Shown one piece after another: positions 42,770-52,004 of a stretch of DNA of 64,000 nt (position 1 is the first letter of the stretch; each line of letters opens with the position of its first letter). A program made the position numbers and the translations under genes. This DNA is from Azoarcus sp. KH32C (GTDB lineage Bacteria > Pseudomonadota > Gammaproteobacteria > Burkholderiales > Rhodocyclaceae). Location of the stretch: the NCBI RefSeq assembly GCF_000349945.1, contig NC_020516.1, forward strand, positions 4,588,001 to 4,652,000, read 5' to 3'. The notes under the pieces are model-generated. The model ran no database searches, was not told the DNA's origin, and was given only the letters and a program-made list of their open reading frames with translations.

Positions 42770-44392
42770 ATGTTCCGCAATATGAAAATCGGCCTGCGGC
42801 TCTCGCTCGGCTTCGGCGCCCTCCTGTTGTTGCTGCTCACGATCGCCTATGTCGGCATCGTGCGCATGGGCGCACTCGAAGACAGCATCACGCTGATGGT
42901 GAAGGACCGCTATCCGAAAACGGTGATGGCCAACGCGATCAACAGCGACGTCGGCGCGATCGCCCGTCACTTGCGCAACATGCTGCTCACCGACGATGCC
43001 GCACGCTGGCAGGGCGAGCAGAACGCCATCGAGGACGCCCGCCGCCGCATCCGCGAAAACCTCGAAAAGCTCGACGCGGTCGTGACGACCGAACAAGGCA
43101 TCGCGCTGCTGAAGGTGATCAAGGACCAGCGGGCGCGCTATCTCGAAGGCAGCGACCGCATCGTCAAGCTGACCACCGACCGCAAGCGCGAGGAAGCCGT
43201 CGCCTACCTCAACGCCGAGCTGATCGGCATCCTGCGCGACTACACGGACGCCGTGCAGAACCTCGTCACTTACCAGGGCGAACTGATGGTCAAGGCGGGG
43301 GAAGAGGCGTCCGAGCAGTACGCATCGGGCCGCATGCTGATGGTCTCGCTGGCCGGCATCGCCTTCGTCGCGGCGCTGTCGATCGCACTGTGGATCACCC
43401 GCGGCGTGGCACGTCCGCTGACCCGCGCCGTCGCCATCGCCAACCAGCTCGCCGCCGGCGACCTGTCCGCGCGCATCGAGGTCGAATCGCGCGACGAGAC
43501 CGGTCAGCTGCTCGCCGCGATGAAGAACATGGTCGAAAAGCTGTCGAGCGTCATCACCGAAGTGCGCGCCGCCGCCGACAACCTGTCGAGCGCCTCCGAA
43601 CAGGTCAGCGCGACCGCCCAGTCGCTCGCGCAAGGCTCCAGCGAGCAGGCCGCGAGCGTCGAGGAGACCAGCGCCTCGATCGAGCAGATGTCCGCCTCGA
43701 TCAACCAGAACGCCGAGAACGCCAAGGTCACCGACGGCATGGCCGCGAAAGCCGCACGCGAAGCCGACGAAGGCGGCGAGGCCGTGGGCCGTACCGTCGC
43801 CGCGATGAACAGCATCGCCGAGAAGATCGGCATCATCGACGACATCGCCTACCAGACCAACATGCTCGCGCTCAACGCCGCGATCGAGGCCGCCCGCGCC
43901 GGCGAGCACGGCAAGGGCTTCGCGGTGGTCGCCGCCGAAGTCAGGAAGCTCGCCGAGCGCAGCCAGATCGCCGCGCAGGAGATCGGCGAAGTCGCCAAGG
44001 GCAGCGTCTCGCTCGCCGAACGCGCCGGCAAGCTCCTCGATGAGATCGTGCCCTCGATCCGCAAGACCTCCGACCTCGTGCAGGAGATCGCCGCCGCGTC
44101 CGAAGAACAATCGACCGGCGTCAGCCAGATCAACGCCGCGATGAACCAGCTCAGCCAGACCACCCAGCAAGGCGCCTCGGCCTCCGAACAGCTCGCCGCC
44201 ACCGCCGAGGAAATGGGCAGCCAGGCCGAGCAACTTCAGACGGCGATGGCCTTCTTCAAGACCGACAGCCGCCCGTCCACGGCGCCGCAAGCGATCGCGC
44301 GCAACCGGCTCGCCAGCATGACGGGCCGCGGCGGCCGGCTCGCCGACCGGTCCGAACTCGGCCTCGGCGAACCGGAATTCGTCCGCTTCTAA
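42770..44392 (+). CDS. methyl-accepting chemotaxis protein, membrane-bound
   Basis: 540 residues. Membrane segments at about 11-30 and 190-210 enclose a four-helix-bundle type ligand domain of about 160 residues. A HAMP domain follows (RPLTRAVAIANQLAAGDLS), then the signalling domain with the tip DDIAYQTNMLALNAAIEAARAG. The C-terminus ends EPEFVRF. It directly follows cheA (15 bases). Its signalling part shares near-identical DNA with the next receptor gene. Confidence 0.94.
   Translation: MFRNMKIGLRLSLGFGALLLLLLTIAYVGIVRMGALEDSITLMVKDRYPKTVMANAINSDVGAIARHLRNMLLTDDAARWQGEQNAIEDARRRIRENLEKLDAVVTTEQGIALLKVIKDQRARYLEGSDRIVKLTTDRKREEAVAYLNAELIGILRDYTDAVQNLVTYQGELMVKAGEEASEQYASGRMLMVSLAGIAFVAALSIALWITRGVARPLTRAVAIANQLAAGDLSARIEVESRDETGQLLAAMKNMVEKLSSVITEVRAAADNLSSASEQVSATAQSLAQGSSEQAASVEETSASIEQMSASINQNAENAKVTDGMAAKAAREADEGGEAVGRTVAAMNSIAEKIGIIDDIAYQTNMLALNAAIEAARAGEHGKGFAVVAAEVRKLAERSQIAAQEIGEVAKGSVSLAERAGKLLDEIVPSIRKTSDLVQEIAAASEEQSTGVSQINAAMNQLSQTTQQGASASEQLAATAEEMGSQAEQLQTAMAFFKTDSRPSTAPQAIARNRLASMTGRGGRLADRSELGLGEPEFVRF
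43555..44232 (+). repeat. near-identical receptor signalling-domain repeat, copy 1
   Basis: 678 bases aligning without gaps to 45757-46434, with long identical tracts. This is the coding DNA for the signalling domains of the two neighbouring receptors. Such closeness at the DNA level, including third positions, points to recent duplication or gene conversion. Confidence 0.85.
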
Positions 44393-44425
44393 GCCGACCA
44401 TCCAGAAACGTCGAAGGAGATTTCG

Positions 44426-46618
44426 ATGAACCCCCATGCCCATCACGCCGCCTCCGGCCACAGCAACGAACTGCAGGACATCATGCGCATCATCGGCCTC
44501 GACAACGGCCGCATCCACGAGCGCAAACAGTTCCTCGACATCGACGAGCGCGACGCCCAGCGCATCCGTGCCGTCGCCCCCGTCCTGCAGGAGACGATGA
44601 CGGCCACGGTCGACAAGCTCTACGCCCACCTGCTGAAGTTCGAGCACTCGCGCCAGAAGCTCGGCGACGAAACGAACATCAACCGCCTCAAGGGGATGCA
44701 GACCCGCTACTTTAGCCAGCTGCTGTCGGGCAACTACGACGAGAGCTACGTCACCGGCCGCGTCACGGTCGGCCTCTCCCACGTGCGCGTCGACCTCAAG
44801 CCGCAGTGGTACCTCGGCACCTACAACTATTTCCTGCGCGAAGTCACCGAAGTGCTGCTCGACAAAGTCGCGCGCGGCGGCATGGGTGGCGGCCTGAGTG
44901 ACGTCTTCAGCCGGCGCGACCGCAAGCGCGAGTTCTGCGACGCGCTGCAATCGCTCACGAAGGTGATCTTCTTCGACATGGGACTTGCGATCGACGCCTA
45001 CATCGGCAAGCTCACGCAGCAGATCGAAGCCCAGCAGCGCGAAGCCGAGCATCGCCGCGAAGCGCTCGAAGACAAGGTCAGGCAGCTCCTCAGCGTCGTC
45101 GACGCCGCCGCCGCCGGCGACCTGAAGGCCGAAGTCGGCATCACCGGCGACGACGCCATCGGCCGCCTCGGCACCGGCCTGCAAAGCATGATCGACAATC
45201 TCCGCCGCACGATCAGCGAGATGGATCGCATGTCGCGCGAACACGACGCCGGCGACATCGACGTGCGCATCAACGCCGACAGCTTCCGCGGCGCCTACAA
45301 GACCATGGCCGAGGGCGTGAACAACATGGTCGCCGGCCACATCGCCGTCAAGAAGAAGGCGATGGCCTGCGTGAAGGCCTTCGGCGAAGGCGACTTCGAC
45401 GCCCCGCTCGAACAGTTCCCGGGCAAGAAGGCCTTCATCAACGACGTCATCGAGCACGTGCGCGGCAACCTCAAGGGCGTCATCAAGGACGTCAACGCGC
45501 TGACCGACGCCGCGCTCGCCGGCCGTCTCGACACGCGCGCCGACGCCGCCCGCCACCAGGGCGACTTCCGCGTGATCGTCAATGGCATCAACGACACGCT
45601 CGACGCCATCGTCGCCCCGCTCACCGACGTCAAGCGCGTGGTCGCCGCGATGGCCGAAGGCGACATGACGCAGAGCATCACCCGCGACTACCGCGGCGCC
45701 TTCGACGAACTAAAGGGCGCCGTGAATAGCTCGATCGCGAAGCTCGCCGACACCGTCACCGAAGTGCGCGCCGCCGCCGACAACCTGTCGAGCGCCTCCG
45801 AGCAGGTCAGCGCGACCGCCCAGTCGCTGGCGCAAGGCTCCAGCCAGCAGGCCGCGGGCGTCGAAGAGACGAGCGCCTCGATCGAGCAGATGTCCGCGTC
45901 GATCAACCAGAACGCCGAAAACGCCAAGGTCACCGACGGCATGGCCGCCAAGGCCGCCCGCGAAGCCGGCGAAGGCGGCGATGCCGTGAGCCGCACCGTC
46001 GCCGCGATGAACAGCATCGCCGAGAAGATCGGCATCATCGACGACATCGCCTACCAGACCAACATGCTCGCGCTCAACGCCGCGATCGAAGCCGCCCGCG
46101 CCGGCGAGCACGGCAAGGGCTTCGCGGTCGTCGCCGCCGAAGTACGCAAGCTCGCCGAGCGCAGCCAGGTCGCAGCCCAAGAGATCGGCGAAGTCGCCAA
46201 GGGCAGCGTCTCGCTCGCCGAACGCGCCGGCAAGCTCCTCGACGAGATCGTGCCCTCGATCCGCAAGACCTCCGACCTCGTGCAGGAGATCGCCGCCGCG
46301 TCCGAAGAACAATCGACCGGCGTCAGCCAGATCAACAACGCGATGACGCAGCTCAGCGAAACGACCCAGCACAGCGCCTCGGCCTCGGAACAGCTCGCCG
46401 CCACCGCCGAGGAAATGGGCGGTCAGGCCGAACAGCTGCAGCAGCTGATGGCCTTCTTCCGCACCGGTGCGGCGCCCGCCGCGAAGCCGAAGCCGCAAGC
46501 GCCGGCCGCAGCGCCGCGGCAGGCCAGGAGCAGCGTCGTCCATCTGCGCGAAAACGCAGGCTGGCGCGGCGGACAGACGGCGTCCGCCCTCGCCGAAGCC
46601 GATTTCGTCAAGTTCTGA
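44426..46618 (+). CDS. globin-coupled methyl-accepting chemotaxis protein
   Basis: 730 residues, no membrane segment. Residues about 30-190 are a protoglobin/HemAT-type sensor domain, with the proximal His119 in VGLSHVRVDLKPQWYLGTYNYF; it should bind haem and sense oxygen or another gas. HAMP-like repeats occupy about 225-450 (DAAAAGDLKAEV, then ALAGRLDTRADA, AMAEGDMTQSI). The signalling domain follows, with the same tip as the preceding receptor. The C-terminus ends EADFVKF. A soluble aerotaxis-type receptor is the best reading. A GGAG site precedes the ATG. Confidence 0.92.
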   Translation: MNPHAHHAASGHSNELQDIMRIIGLDNGRIHERKQFLDIDERDAQRIRAVAPVLQETMTATVDKLYAHLLKFEHSRQKLGDETNINRLKGMQTRYFSQLLSGNYDESYVTGRVTVGLSHVRVDLKPQWYLGTYNYFLREVTEVLLDKVARGGMGGGLSDVFSRRDRKREFCDALQSLTKVIFFDMGLAIDAYIGKLTQQIEAQQREAEHRREALEDKVRQLLSVVDAAAAGDLKAEVGITGDDAIGRLGTGLQSMIDNLRRTISEMDRMSREHDAGDIDVRINADSFRGAYKTMAEGVNNMVAGHIAVKKKAMACVKAFGEGDFDAPLEQFPGKKAFINDVIEHVRGNLKGVIKDVNALTDAALAGRLDTRADAARHQGDFRVIVNGINDTLDAIVAPLTDVKRVVAAMAEGDMTQSITRDYRGAFDELKGAVNSSIAKLADTVTEVRAAADNLSSASEQVSATAQSLAQGSSQQAAGVEETSASIEQMSASINQNAENAKVTDGMAAKAAREAGEGGDAVSRTVAAMNSIAEKIGIIDDIAYQTNMLALNAAIEAARAGEHGKGFAVVAAEVRKLAERSQVAAQEIGEVAKGSVSLAERAGKLLDEIVPSIRKTSDLVQEIAAASEEQSTGVSQINNAMTQLSETTQHSASASEQLAATAEEMGGQAEQLQQLMAFFRTGAAPAAKPKPQAPAAAPRQARSSVVHLRENAGWRGGQTASALAEADFVKF
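45757..46434 (+). repeat. near-identical receptor signalling-domain repeat, copy 2
   Basis: Partner of 43555-44232, constant offset 2202 bases. Direct repeats of this length in tandem genes could recombine to delete the intervening sensor region. Confidence 0.85.
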
Positions 46619-46639
46619 GCCCGACGCCAGGAGACTCCC

Positions 46640-47185
46640 ATGAACGCACGCCTCAACCTCGCAGAGCCGATCGGCGTCGGCCAGCAGCAGCACCTCACCT
46701 TCCTGCTCGGCGGCGAAATGTTTGCCGTCGGCATTCTCCGCGTGAAGGAAATCATCGAATACGGCAGCCTCACGACGGTGCCGATGATGCCCGACTGCAT
46801 CAAGGGCGTGATCAACCTGCGCGGCGCCGTCGTGCCGGTGATCGACCTCGCGCGCCGCTTCGCCGGCCCGGCGACGAAGATCAACCGCCGCAGCTGCATC
46901 GTCATCATCGAGACCACCGCCGACACCCGCGACGGCATCGGACACCAGGACGTCGGCATCATCGTCGACGCGGTCAGCGAAGTGCTCGAGATCCCGTCCG
47001 ACCAGATCGAGCCGCCGCCCGCCTTCGGCACCCACATCCGCGCCGACTTCATCGCCGGCATGGGCAAGCTCGACGGCCGCTTCGTCATCATCCTCAACGT
47101 CGACAAGGTCCTGTCGATGGACGAACTCGCCGCGCTCGCGCCGGCCCCCGGCATCGAATCCCGGGAAGCGCGGGCAGCGGCCTGA
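46640..47185 (+). CDS. cheW: chemotaxis coupling protein CheW
   Basis: 181 residues. Links receptors to CheA. HLTFLLGGEMFAVGILRVKEII, CIKGVINLRGAVVPVIDLARRF and ADFIAGMGKLDGRFVIILNVD are the family's conserved segments. Placed 21 bases after the globin-coupled receptor, with AGGAG before the ATG. Confidence 0.95.
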   Translation: MNARLNLAEPIGVGQQQHLTFLLGGEMFAVGILRVKEIIEYGSLTTVPMMPDCIKGVINLRGAVVPVIDLARRFAGPATKINRRSCIVIIETTADTRDGIGHQDVGIIVDAVSEVLEIPSDQIEPPPAFGTHIRADFIAGMGKLDGRFVIILNVDKVLSMDELAALAPAPGIESREARAAA

Positions 47186-47214
47186 CACGCGCGGCGATCG
47201 CACACGGAGACCAC

Positions 47215-48045
47215 ATGAAGGCCGCCCTCATCGAACAATCCGTCGCCATCGGCCTCAGCGATGCCGAGTTCGTGCAGTTCCAGAGAATGCTGCACCGGCT
47301 CGCGGGCATCCACCTCGGGCCGGAGAAGAAGGCGCTCGTATGCGGACGGCTCAACAAACGGCTCAAGCACCACGGCCTCGACAGCTACGGCGGCTACCTG
47401 CGCCTGCTCGGCAGCGGCCGCGAACCGCAGGAACTGCAGACCGCCCTTGACCTGCTGACCACCAACGAGACCTACTTCTTCCGCGAACCCCGGCATTTCG
47501 CGCTGCTGCGCGACCGCATCCTGCCCGCGAGGCGGCCCGGCGCGAGCTTCCGCGTCTGGAGCGCCGCCTGCTCGAGCGGCGAGGAGCCCTACAGCCTCGC
47601 GATGCTGCTCGCCGACCGCCTCGGCGACGCGCCATGGGAGATCGTCGCCTCCGACATCAGCACCCGCGTCCTCGCCCAGGCGCGCAGCGGCCACTACGCG
47701 ATCGAGCGTGCCGACAACATCCCCCGCCCCTACCTCAAGGCCTACTGCCTGAAAGGGATCGGTGCGCAGGACGGGACCTTCCTGATCGACCGCGGCCTGC
47801 GCTCGCGGATCGACTTCCGCCAGGTGAATCTCAACGAACGCCTCCCCCAGTTCGGCTGCTTTGACGTCATCTTCCTGCGCAACGTGATGATCTATTTCGA
47901 CGTCGAAACCAAGCGCCAGGTCGTGCAACGCCTGCTCGGCGCGCTGCGCCCCGGGGGCTACCTGCTCGTCGGCCACTCGGAAAGCCTCAACGGCATCAAC
48001 GACCACGTCGAGCCGGTCGTCCCGTCCGTCTACCGCAAGCCATGA
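47215..48045 (+). CDS. cheR: chemotaxis protein methyltransferase CheR
   Basis: 276 residues. Methylates receptor glutamates using SAM. The N-terminal helical domain is followed by LTTNETYFFREPRHF, the SAM site VWSAACSSGEEPYSLAML near residue 112, and FLRNVMIYFDVETKRQVV near 222. The stop overlaps the ATG of cheD (ATGA). The N-terminal domain may bind the shared F-V-R/K-F receptor tails. Confidence 0.95.
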   Translation: MKAALIEQSVAIGLSDAEFVQFQRMLHRLAGIHLGPEKKALVCGRLNKRLKHHGLDSYGGYLRLLGSGREPQELQTALDLLTTNETYFFREPRHFALLRDRILPARRPGASFRVWSAACSSGEEPYSLAMLLADRLGDAPWEIVASDISTRVLAQARSGHYAIERADNIPRPYLKAYCLKGIGAQDGTFLIDRGLRSRIDFRQVNLNERLPQFGCFDVIFLRNVMIYFDVETKRQVVQRLLGALRPGGYLLVGHSESLNGINDHVEPVVPSVYRKP

Positions 48046-48593
48046 AAACGCCGCCCGGCACCGTCGAGATCTTCCTCGCCCCCGGCGAGCACTACTTCGG
48101 CGACCGCCACACGCGCATCCGCACCCTGCTCGGCTCCTGCGTCGCAATCTCGCTGTGGCATCCGCAACGTCACCTCGGCGGCATGTGTCACTACTTGCTA
48201 CCCGCGCGCATGCGCGGCGAAACCGAGGAGCTCGACGGCAAGTACGCCGACGAGGCGCTGCACCTGCTGATCGGCGAGCTCACGCGCGCCGGCACCCGCC
48301 TGCAGGACTACGAATGCAAGCTGTTCGGTGGCGGCAACATGTTCCCGGACCGTCAGCGCAAGACGGCACGCTGCGCCGCCGATCACGTCGGCCGCAAGAA
48401 CGCCCAGGCCGGCCGCGACCTGATGCGCCGCCATGGGCTCCGCCCCGCGCGCGAGGATCTCGAAGGCGCCGGCCACCGCAACGTCATCTTCGACCTGTGG
48501 ACCGGTAACGTCTGGGTCAAGCACGTCGTGCTGCCGGCGGCTCCCGCCCAGTGCGCCAACTGCGAAGGAAACACCCTATGCCTGAACGGATAA
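48042..48593 (+). CDS. cheD: chemoreceptor glutamine deamidase CheD
   Basis: 183 residues. Deamidates receptor glutamines. Catalytic Cys33 in LLGSCVAISLWHP and His50 in GGMCHYLLP are present; KLFGGGNMF is also conserved. It overlaps cheR by 4 bases and cheB by 16. A Cys-x2-Cys near the C-terminus (QCANCEG) is an extra feature. Confidence 0.94.
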   Translation: MKTPPGTVEIFLAPGEHYFGDRHTRIRTLLGSCVAISLWHPQRHLGGMCHYLLPARMRGETEELDGKYADEALHLLIGELTRAGTRLQDYECKLFGGGNMFPDRQRKTARCAADHVGRKNAQAGRDLMRRHGLRPAREDLEGAGHRNVIFDLWTGNVWVKHVVLPAAPAQCANCEGNTLCLNG

Positions 48594-49651
48594 AAGTCTT
48601 CGTCGTCGACGATTCCGCCGTCGTGCGCCAGGTCGTCAGCGGCGTACTCGCCGCGGATCCGGCGATCGACGTGATCGGCTCAGCGATCGACCCGCTCTTC
48701 GCACTCGAAAAGATGAACCGGCAGTGGCCCGACGTCATCGTGCTCGACATCGAAATGCCGCGCATGGACGGTATCACCTTCCTCAAGAAGCTCATGGCCG
48801 AGCGTCCGACGCCCGTCGTCATCTGTTCCTCGCTCACCGAGAAGGGCGCCGCGACCACCATCGAAGCCCTCGCCGCCGGCGCCATCGGCATCGTCACCAA
48901 GCCCGGCATCGGCGTACGCCGCTTCCTGATCGAAGAGGCCGCAGCCGAACTCATCCACACCGTGAAAGCCGCCGCCGGCGCGCGCCTCAACCGCCTGCCC
49001 CCGCGCCCGGCGAGCGCCCCCGCGCCCTCCGCCAGGCCGGCGGCCGACCCGCTCACTCCCCGCGCCGCGGCCGCGATGCAGCAGACCACCGAGCGCATCG
49101 TCGCCCTCGGCACCTCGACCGGCGGCACCCAGGCGCTCGAAGCCGTGCTCACCGCCCTGCCGCGCACGGCCCCCGGCATCGTCATCGTCCAGCACATGCC
49201 GGAGCGATTCACCGCGTCCTTCGCCGCCCGTCTCGATGCACTCTGCCAGATCGAGGTCCGCGAAGCCCGCAGCAACGACCGCGTGATCCCGGGGCGGGCA
49301 CTCATCGCCCCCGGTGGACGCCACATGCAGCTCAGGCGCAGCGGCGCGCAATACGTCGTCGACGTCAGCGACGGCCCGCTCGTCAATCGCCACCGCCCCT
49401 CCGTCGACGTCCTGTTCCGCTCCGTCGCCAAGGGCGCCGGCCGCAACGCGCTCGGCGTCATCATGACCGGCATGGGCGACGACGGCGCACGCGGCCTCAA
49501 GGACATCCACGATTGCGGCGGTGCGACCCTCGCGCAGGACGAAGCGAGCAGCGTCGTCTATGGCATGCCGCGCGAAGCCGTCAAACTCGGCGCCGTCAAT
49601 CGCAGCGTGCCGTTGGGCGCGATCGCCGGCGAAATCGCCCGCTTCGGCTAG
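48578..49651 (+). CDS. cheB: protein-glutamate methylesterase CheB
   Basis: 357 residues from the ATG with GAAGGA before it; an ATG at 48551 is in frame but earlier than the family start. Receiver domain with acceptor Asp57 in VIVLDIEMPRMDG, then a linker and the esterase domain with Ser in ALGTSTGGTQALE, His in VQHMPERFTASF and Asp in MTGMGDDGARGL. It completes the adaptation set (CheR, CheD, CheB). Confidence 0.95.
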   Translation: MPERIKVFVVDDSAVVRQVVSGVLAADPAIDVIGSAIDPLFALEKMNRQWPDVIVLDIEMPRMDGITFLKKLMAERPTPVVICSSLTEKGAATTIEALAAGAIGIVTKPGIGVRRFLIEEAAAELIHTVKAAAGARLNRLPPRPASAPAPSARPAADPLTPRAAAAMQQTTERIVALGTSTGGTQALEAVLTALPRTAPGIVIVQHMPERFTASFAARLDALCQIEVREARSNDRVIPGRALIAPGGRHMQLRRSGAQYVVDVSDGPLVNRHRPSVDVLFRSVAKGAGRNALGVIMTGMGDDGARGLKDIHDCGGATLAQDEASSVVYGMPREAVKLGAVNRSVPLGAIAGEIARFG

Positions 49652-49724
49652 CTTCGCGCCCCCATCGCGTCTATGCCTATCGTCTAATTGCGCCCCCAAA
49701 ACGGCGCGCGCATACTGCCTCGTC

Positions 49725-50030
49725 ATGAAGCAAACAGTTACAACCAGCACGACAAGAATCGCCATCGTCGGCATCGCGGCCCTCGTCGCCGCGCTGACGA
49801 TTGCCAGCTGGTGCCTGTTCGGAGCATCCCCCGCGGACGCCTCGTTGACCAAGACCGAGCACGCGAGCCGACGCCCCCCGACCGCCCTGCCCTCCGCGCG
49901 CGGCTCGCACGACAGTCACCCGGCCTCCGCCCAAGACATTTCCGTGCCGTCAGCCGACGACGGCACCCCCGAAGACCCGGCAGAGAATCCCGAGGATCCG
50001 AAGCGGGCGCGCCATCCGATGGAGTGGTGA
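49725..50030 (+). CDS. small hypothetical protein with N-terminal membrane segment
   Basis: 101 residues from ATG at 49725. A hydrophobic stretch IAIVGIAALVAALTIASW (about residues 12-29) is a signal anchor or signal peptide; the rest is hydrophilic, with many Pro, Ser, Asp and Glu and a PEDPAENPEDPKRA repeat-like run. No family is recognised and no good ribosome site is seen, so it may not be translated. The open frame upstream shadows cheB. Confidence 0.45.
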   Translation: MKQTVTTSTTRIAIVGIAALVAALTIASWCLFGASPADASLTKTEHASRRPPTALPSARGSHDSHPASAQDISVPSADDGTPEDPAENPEDPKRARHPMEW

Positions 50031-50129
50031 CGGCACCATCGCAGCGCAGCCAGCCGCATCCCCAGGAGAACACACAGACAACACGTCAATGAGCGACCGA
50101 TCGCTCGATCTTCAAAAGGGGAAAGGCAA

Positions 50130-51284
50130 ATGGCAAAAACCGCATTGATCATCGGGGGCGGCGCGCCGAACGCGACGCTGATGTCCGGGGCACTCACCGC
50201 CTTCGACGAGGCCGGGGTCGAATTCGACGTCGTCTCGACCGCAGGCGCCGGCGCCCTGATCGGCCTGCTCTATCTGGCACCCGCCAGCGGCGACGTCCAG
50301 GCCGCCTTGCGCAGCACGGTCGAGATGGGGGTCTCGGACGCGATCTACGAGCGCTACCCGGTCAACTACAAAGTGTTCCAGAAACCCGGCGCGGTCGCCG
50401 ACCTCTACCGCAGCCTGGTGCAGGCCAACCCCTTCCTGCAGACGATCCAGAAATCGGCCGGCACCGGCGCCGCCGACAAGCTCGTCGCCGACCTCGCGCA
50501 GCTGATGTTCGCGAGCTTCTGCCCGACCACCCTCGACGGCAAGAGCCTCGGCCTGTGCGCCGCCGTGCCCTTCCTCGAACACATCGTCGATTTCGCCGCG
50601 CTCGACGCGCACCGCGCCCGCTTCTACGTCAATGCCTACAACATCGACGACCGCTACATGCAGAACTTCAGTAGCGCCCGTGGCGAAATCAACGCCGACA
50701 CGATCCGCGCCGCGCTCGCCTTCCCCTTCCTCTATCCGCCGTACCGGATGAAGGATCCGAAGTCGAAGACCGGCGAAGAGAAGTTCTACTACGAAGGCGC
50801 CGCCCACGACTGCCTGAACTACAAGTCGCTAGTCGAAAACGAACGCTCGGTCCGCGACATTGTCGTCTTCGACGTGCTCGGCGCCGAAAAGCTGATGCGC
50901 AAGCCGCGCGACCTCTACGACGCCTGGCTGCTATCGATCATCGTGCCGCTGATCGAGATCGCGCGCGACGACACGAAGATCTTCCAGGAACGGCACAACC
51001 GCGCCGGCAAGTGGAATCTGCTGCCGGTGAAGTTCGACATCGCCGCCAAGGACTGGGAGACCTCGCTCGACTGGTCGCGCTCGAACCTCGCCCGCCTCTT
51101 CGACGTCGGCTACCGCTCCGCGCAGAGGTTCCTCGCCGACGAAGGCGCCGCGCTACCGCGCCGGGGCAAGGCCGAAACCGCAGCCCCCGTTCCGACGCCC
51201 GCGCGCCGCCGCAAGAGCACGCGGATGCGCAATGCCGACCTCGTCGTCCCCCTCGCCGACGACTCCTCTTCCGACGCCGCCTGA
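50130..51284 (+). CDS. patatin-like protein with degenerate catalytic residues
   Basis: 384 residues. The N-terminus IIGGGAPNATLMSGALTAFDEAG matches the patatin oxyanion loop. At the nucleophile elbow the sequence reads STAGAGALIGLL where active enzymes have GTSAGAL, so Gly stands in the Ser position. The Asp of the DG dyad also seems replaced (YYEGAAHDCLN). It is therefore likely a non-catalytic member or one with a changed mechanism. GGGG-AAAGG lies before the ATG. The C-terminus is basic (ARRRKSTRMRNAD). Monocistronic. Confidence 0.75.
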   Translation: MAKTALIIGGGAPNATLMSGALTAFDEAGVEFDVVSTAGAGALIGLLYLAPASGDVQAALRSTVEMGVSDAIYERYPVNYKVFQKPGAVADLYRSLVQANPFLQTIQKSAGTGAADKLVADLAQLMFASFCPTTLDGKSLGLCAAVPFLEHIVDFAALDAHRARFYVNAYNIDDRYMQNFSSARGEINADTIRAALAFPFLYPPYRMKDPKSKTGEEKFYYEGAAHDCLNYKSLVENERSVRDIVVFDVLGAEKLMRKPRDLYDAWLLSIIVPLIEIARDDTKIFQERHNRAGKWNLLPVKFDIAAKDWETSLDWSRSNLARLFDVGYRSAQRFLADEGAALPRRGKAETAAPVPTPARRRKSTRMRNADLVVPLADDSSSDAA

Positions 51285-51328
51285 GGGCCCGGGCCGCGCA
51301 AAAGCCGAACGTCCCGCAACTCAGGACA

Positions 51329-51772
51329 CTAGACGGGCAGCTTTGCCCTCAGGCGTTCGGCATAGTCCCGCAACAGCGCGACCGGCGGCTCCTTGCGCGG
51401 CCACGATAGGCCGACACCGTCCTCCGCATGCCGCGGCACCACGTGCATATGGAAATGGAACACCGTCTGCCCACCCTCCCGGCCGTTCGCCTGCAGCAGC
51501 GTCAGCCCCGCCGGATCGAACTCCCGCCCGATCGCCTGCGCGATGCGTTGCGCAGTCTGCATCACCGCCGCGCATTCCTCCTGCGTCAGATCGAGCAGCG
51601 TCACCGCGTGGCGCTTCGTCGCGACCAGCACGTGCCCCGGATTGACCTGCCCGATGTCCATGAACGCGACCGCCAGCGCGTCCTCGTACACCTTCGCGGC
51701 GGGAATCTCGCCCGACACGATGCGGCAGAAGATGCACTGCCCCGGCGGCGAAGTATCGACAAAATTCGGCAT
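51329..51772 (-). CDS. HIT family nucleotide-binding protein
   Basis: 147 residues. QCIFCRIVSGEIPAAKVYED at the front and the histidine triad FHFHMHVVPRHAE near residue 105 identify the HIT family, close to the HinT/Fhit-like bacterial group acting on nucleoside phosphoramidates or dinucleotides. The C-x2-C at the front may bind zinc. It stands alone on the minus strand between the patatin-like gene and the RNB gene. Confidence 0.92.
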   Translation of the reverse strand: MPNFVDTSPPGQCIFCRIVSGEIPAAKVYEDALAVAFMDIGQVNPGHVLVATKRHAVTLLDLTQEECAAVMQTAQRIAQAIGREFDPAGLTLLQANGREGGQTVFHFHMHVVPRHAEDGVGLSWPRKEPPVALLRDYAERLRAKLPV

Positions 51773-52004
51773 GGCGATTCTCCTTCTGTTCTCCGTTCTA
51801 TTCGGTCTGCGCGCGCAACCATTTCACCGCTCTGCGGATTGGCAGTAGTCTTTCCGGATTGCCGCAAAAACACAAGACGACCGCTGGCTCCGCAGTTCCG
51901 GGCCGCCTCCCAATGCTGGCGGATCGGCTGCCGCGGTCGCCCGGGATGACAGTGGCTTCGCGAAAGCGCACAATTAAACGAGAAACCGATCATCGGGCTC
52001 AAAA

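Noticed and set aside
42740..45556. A 938-codon antisense open frame across the receptor genes
   Set aside because: Composition is repetitive Val/Asp/Ala/Gly, mirroring the receptor codons; the sense strand has all chemoreceptor motifs.
50130..51284. An ordinary patatin phospholipase call
   Set aside because: The nucleophile Ser and dyad Asp are not at their expected positions, so an active lipase cannot be assumed.
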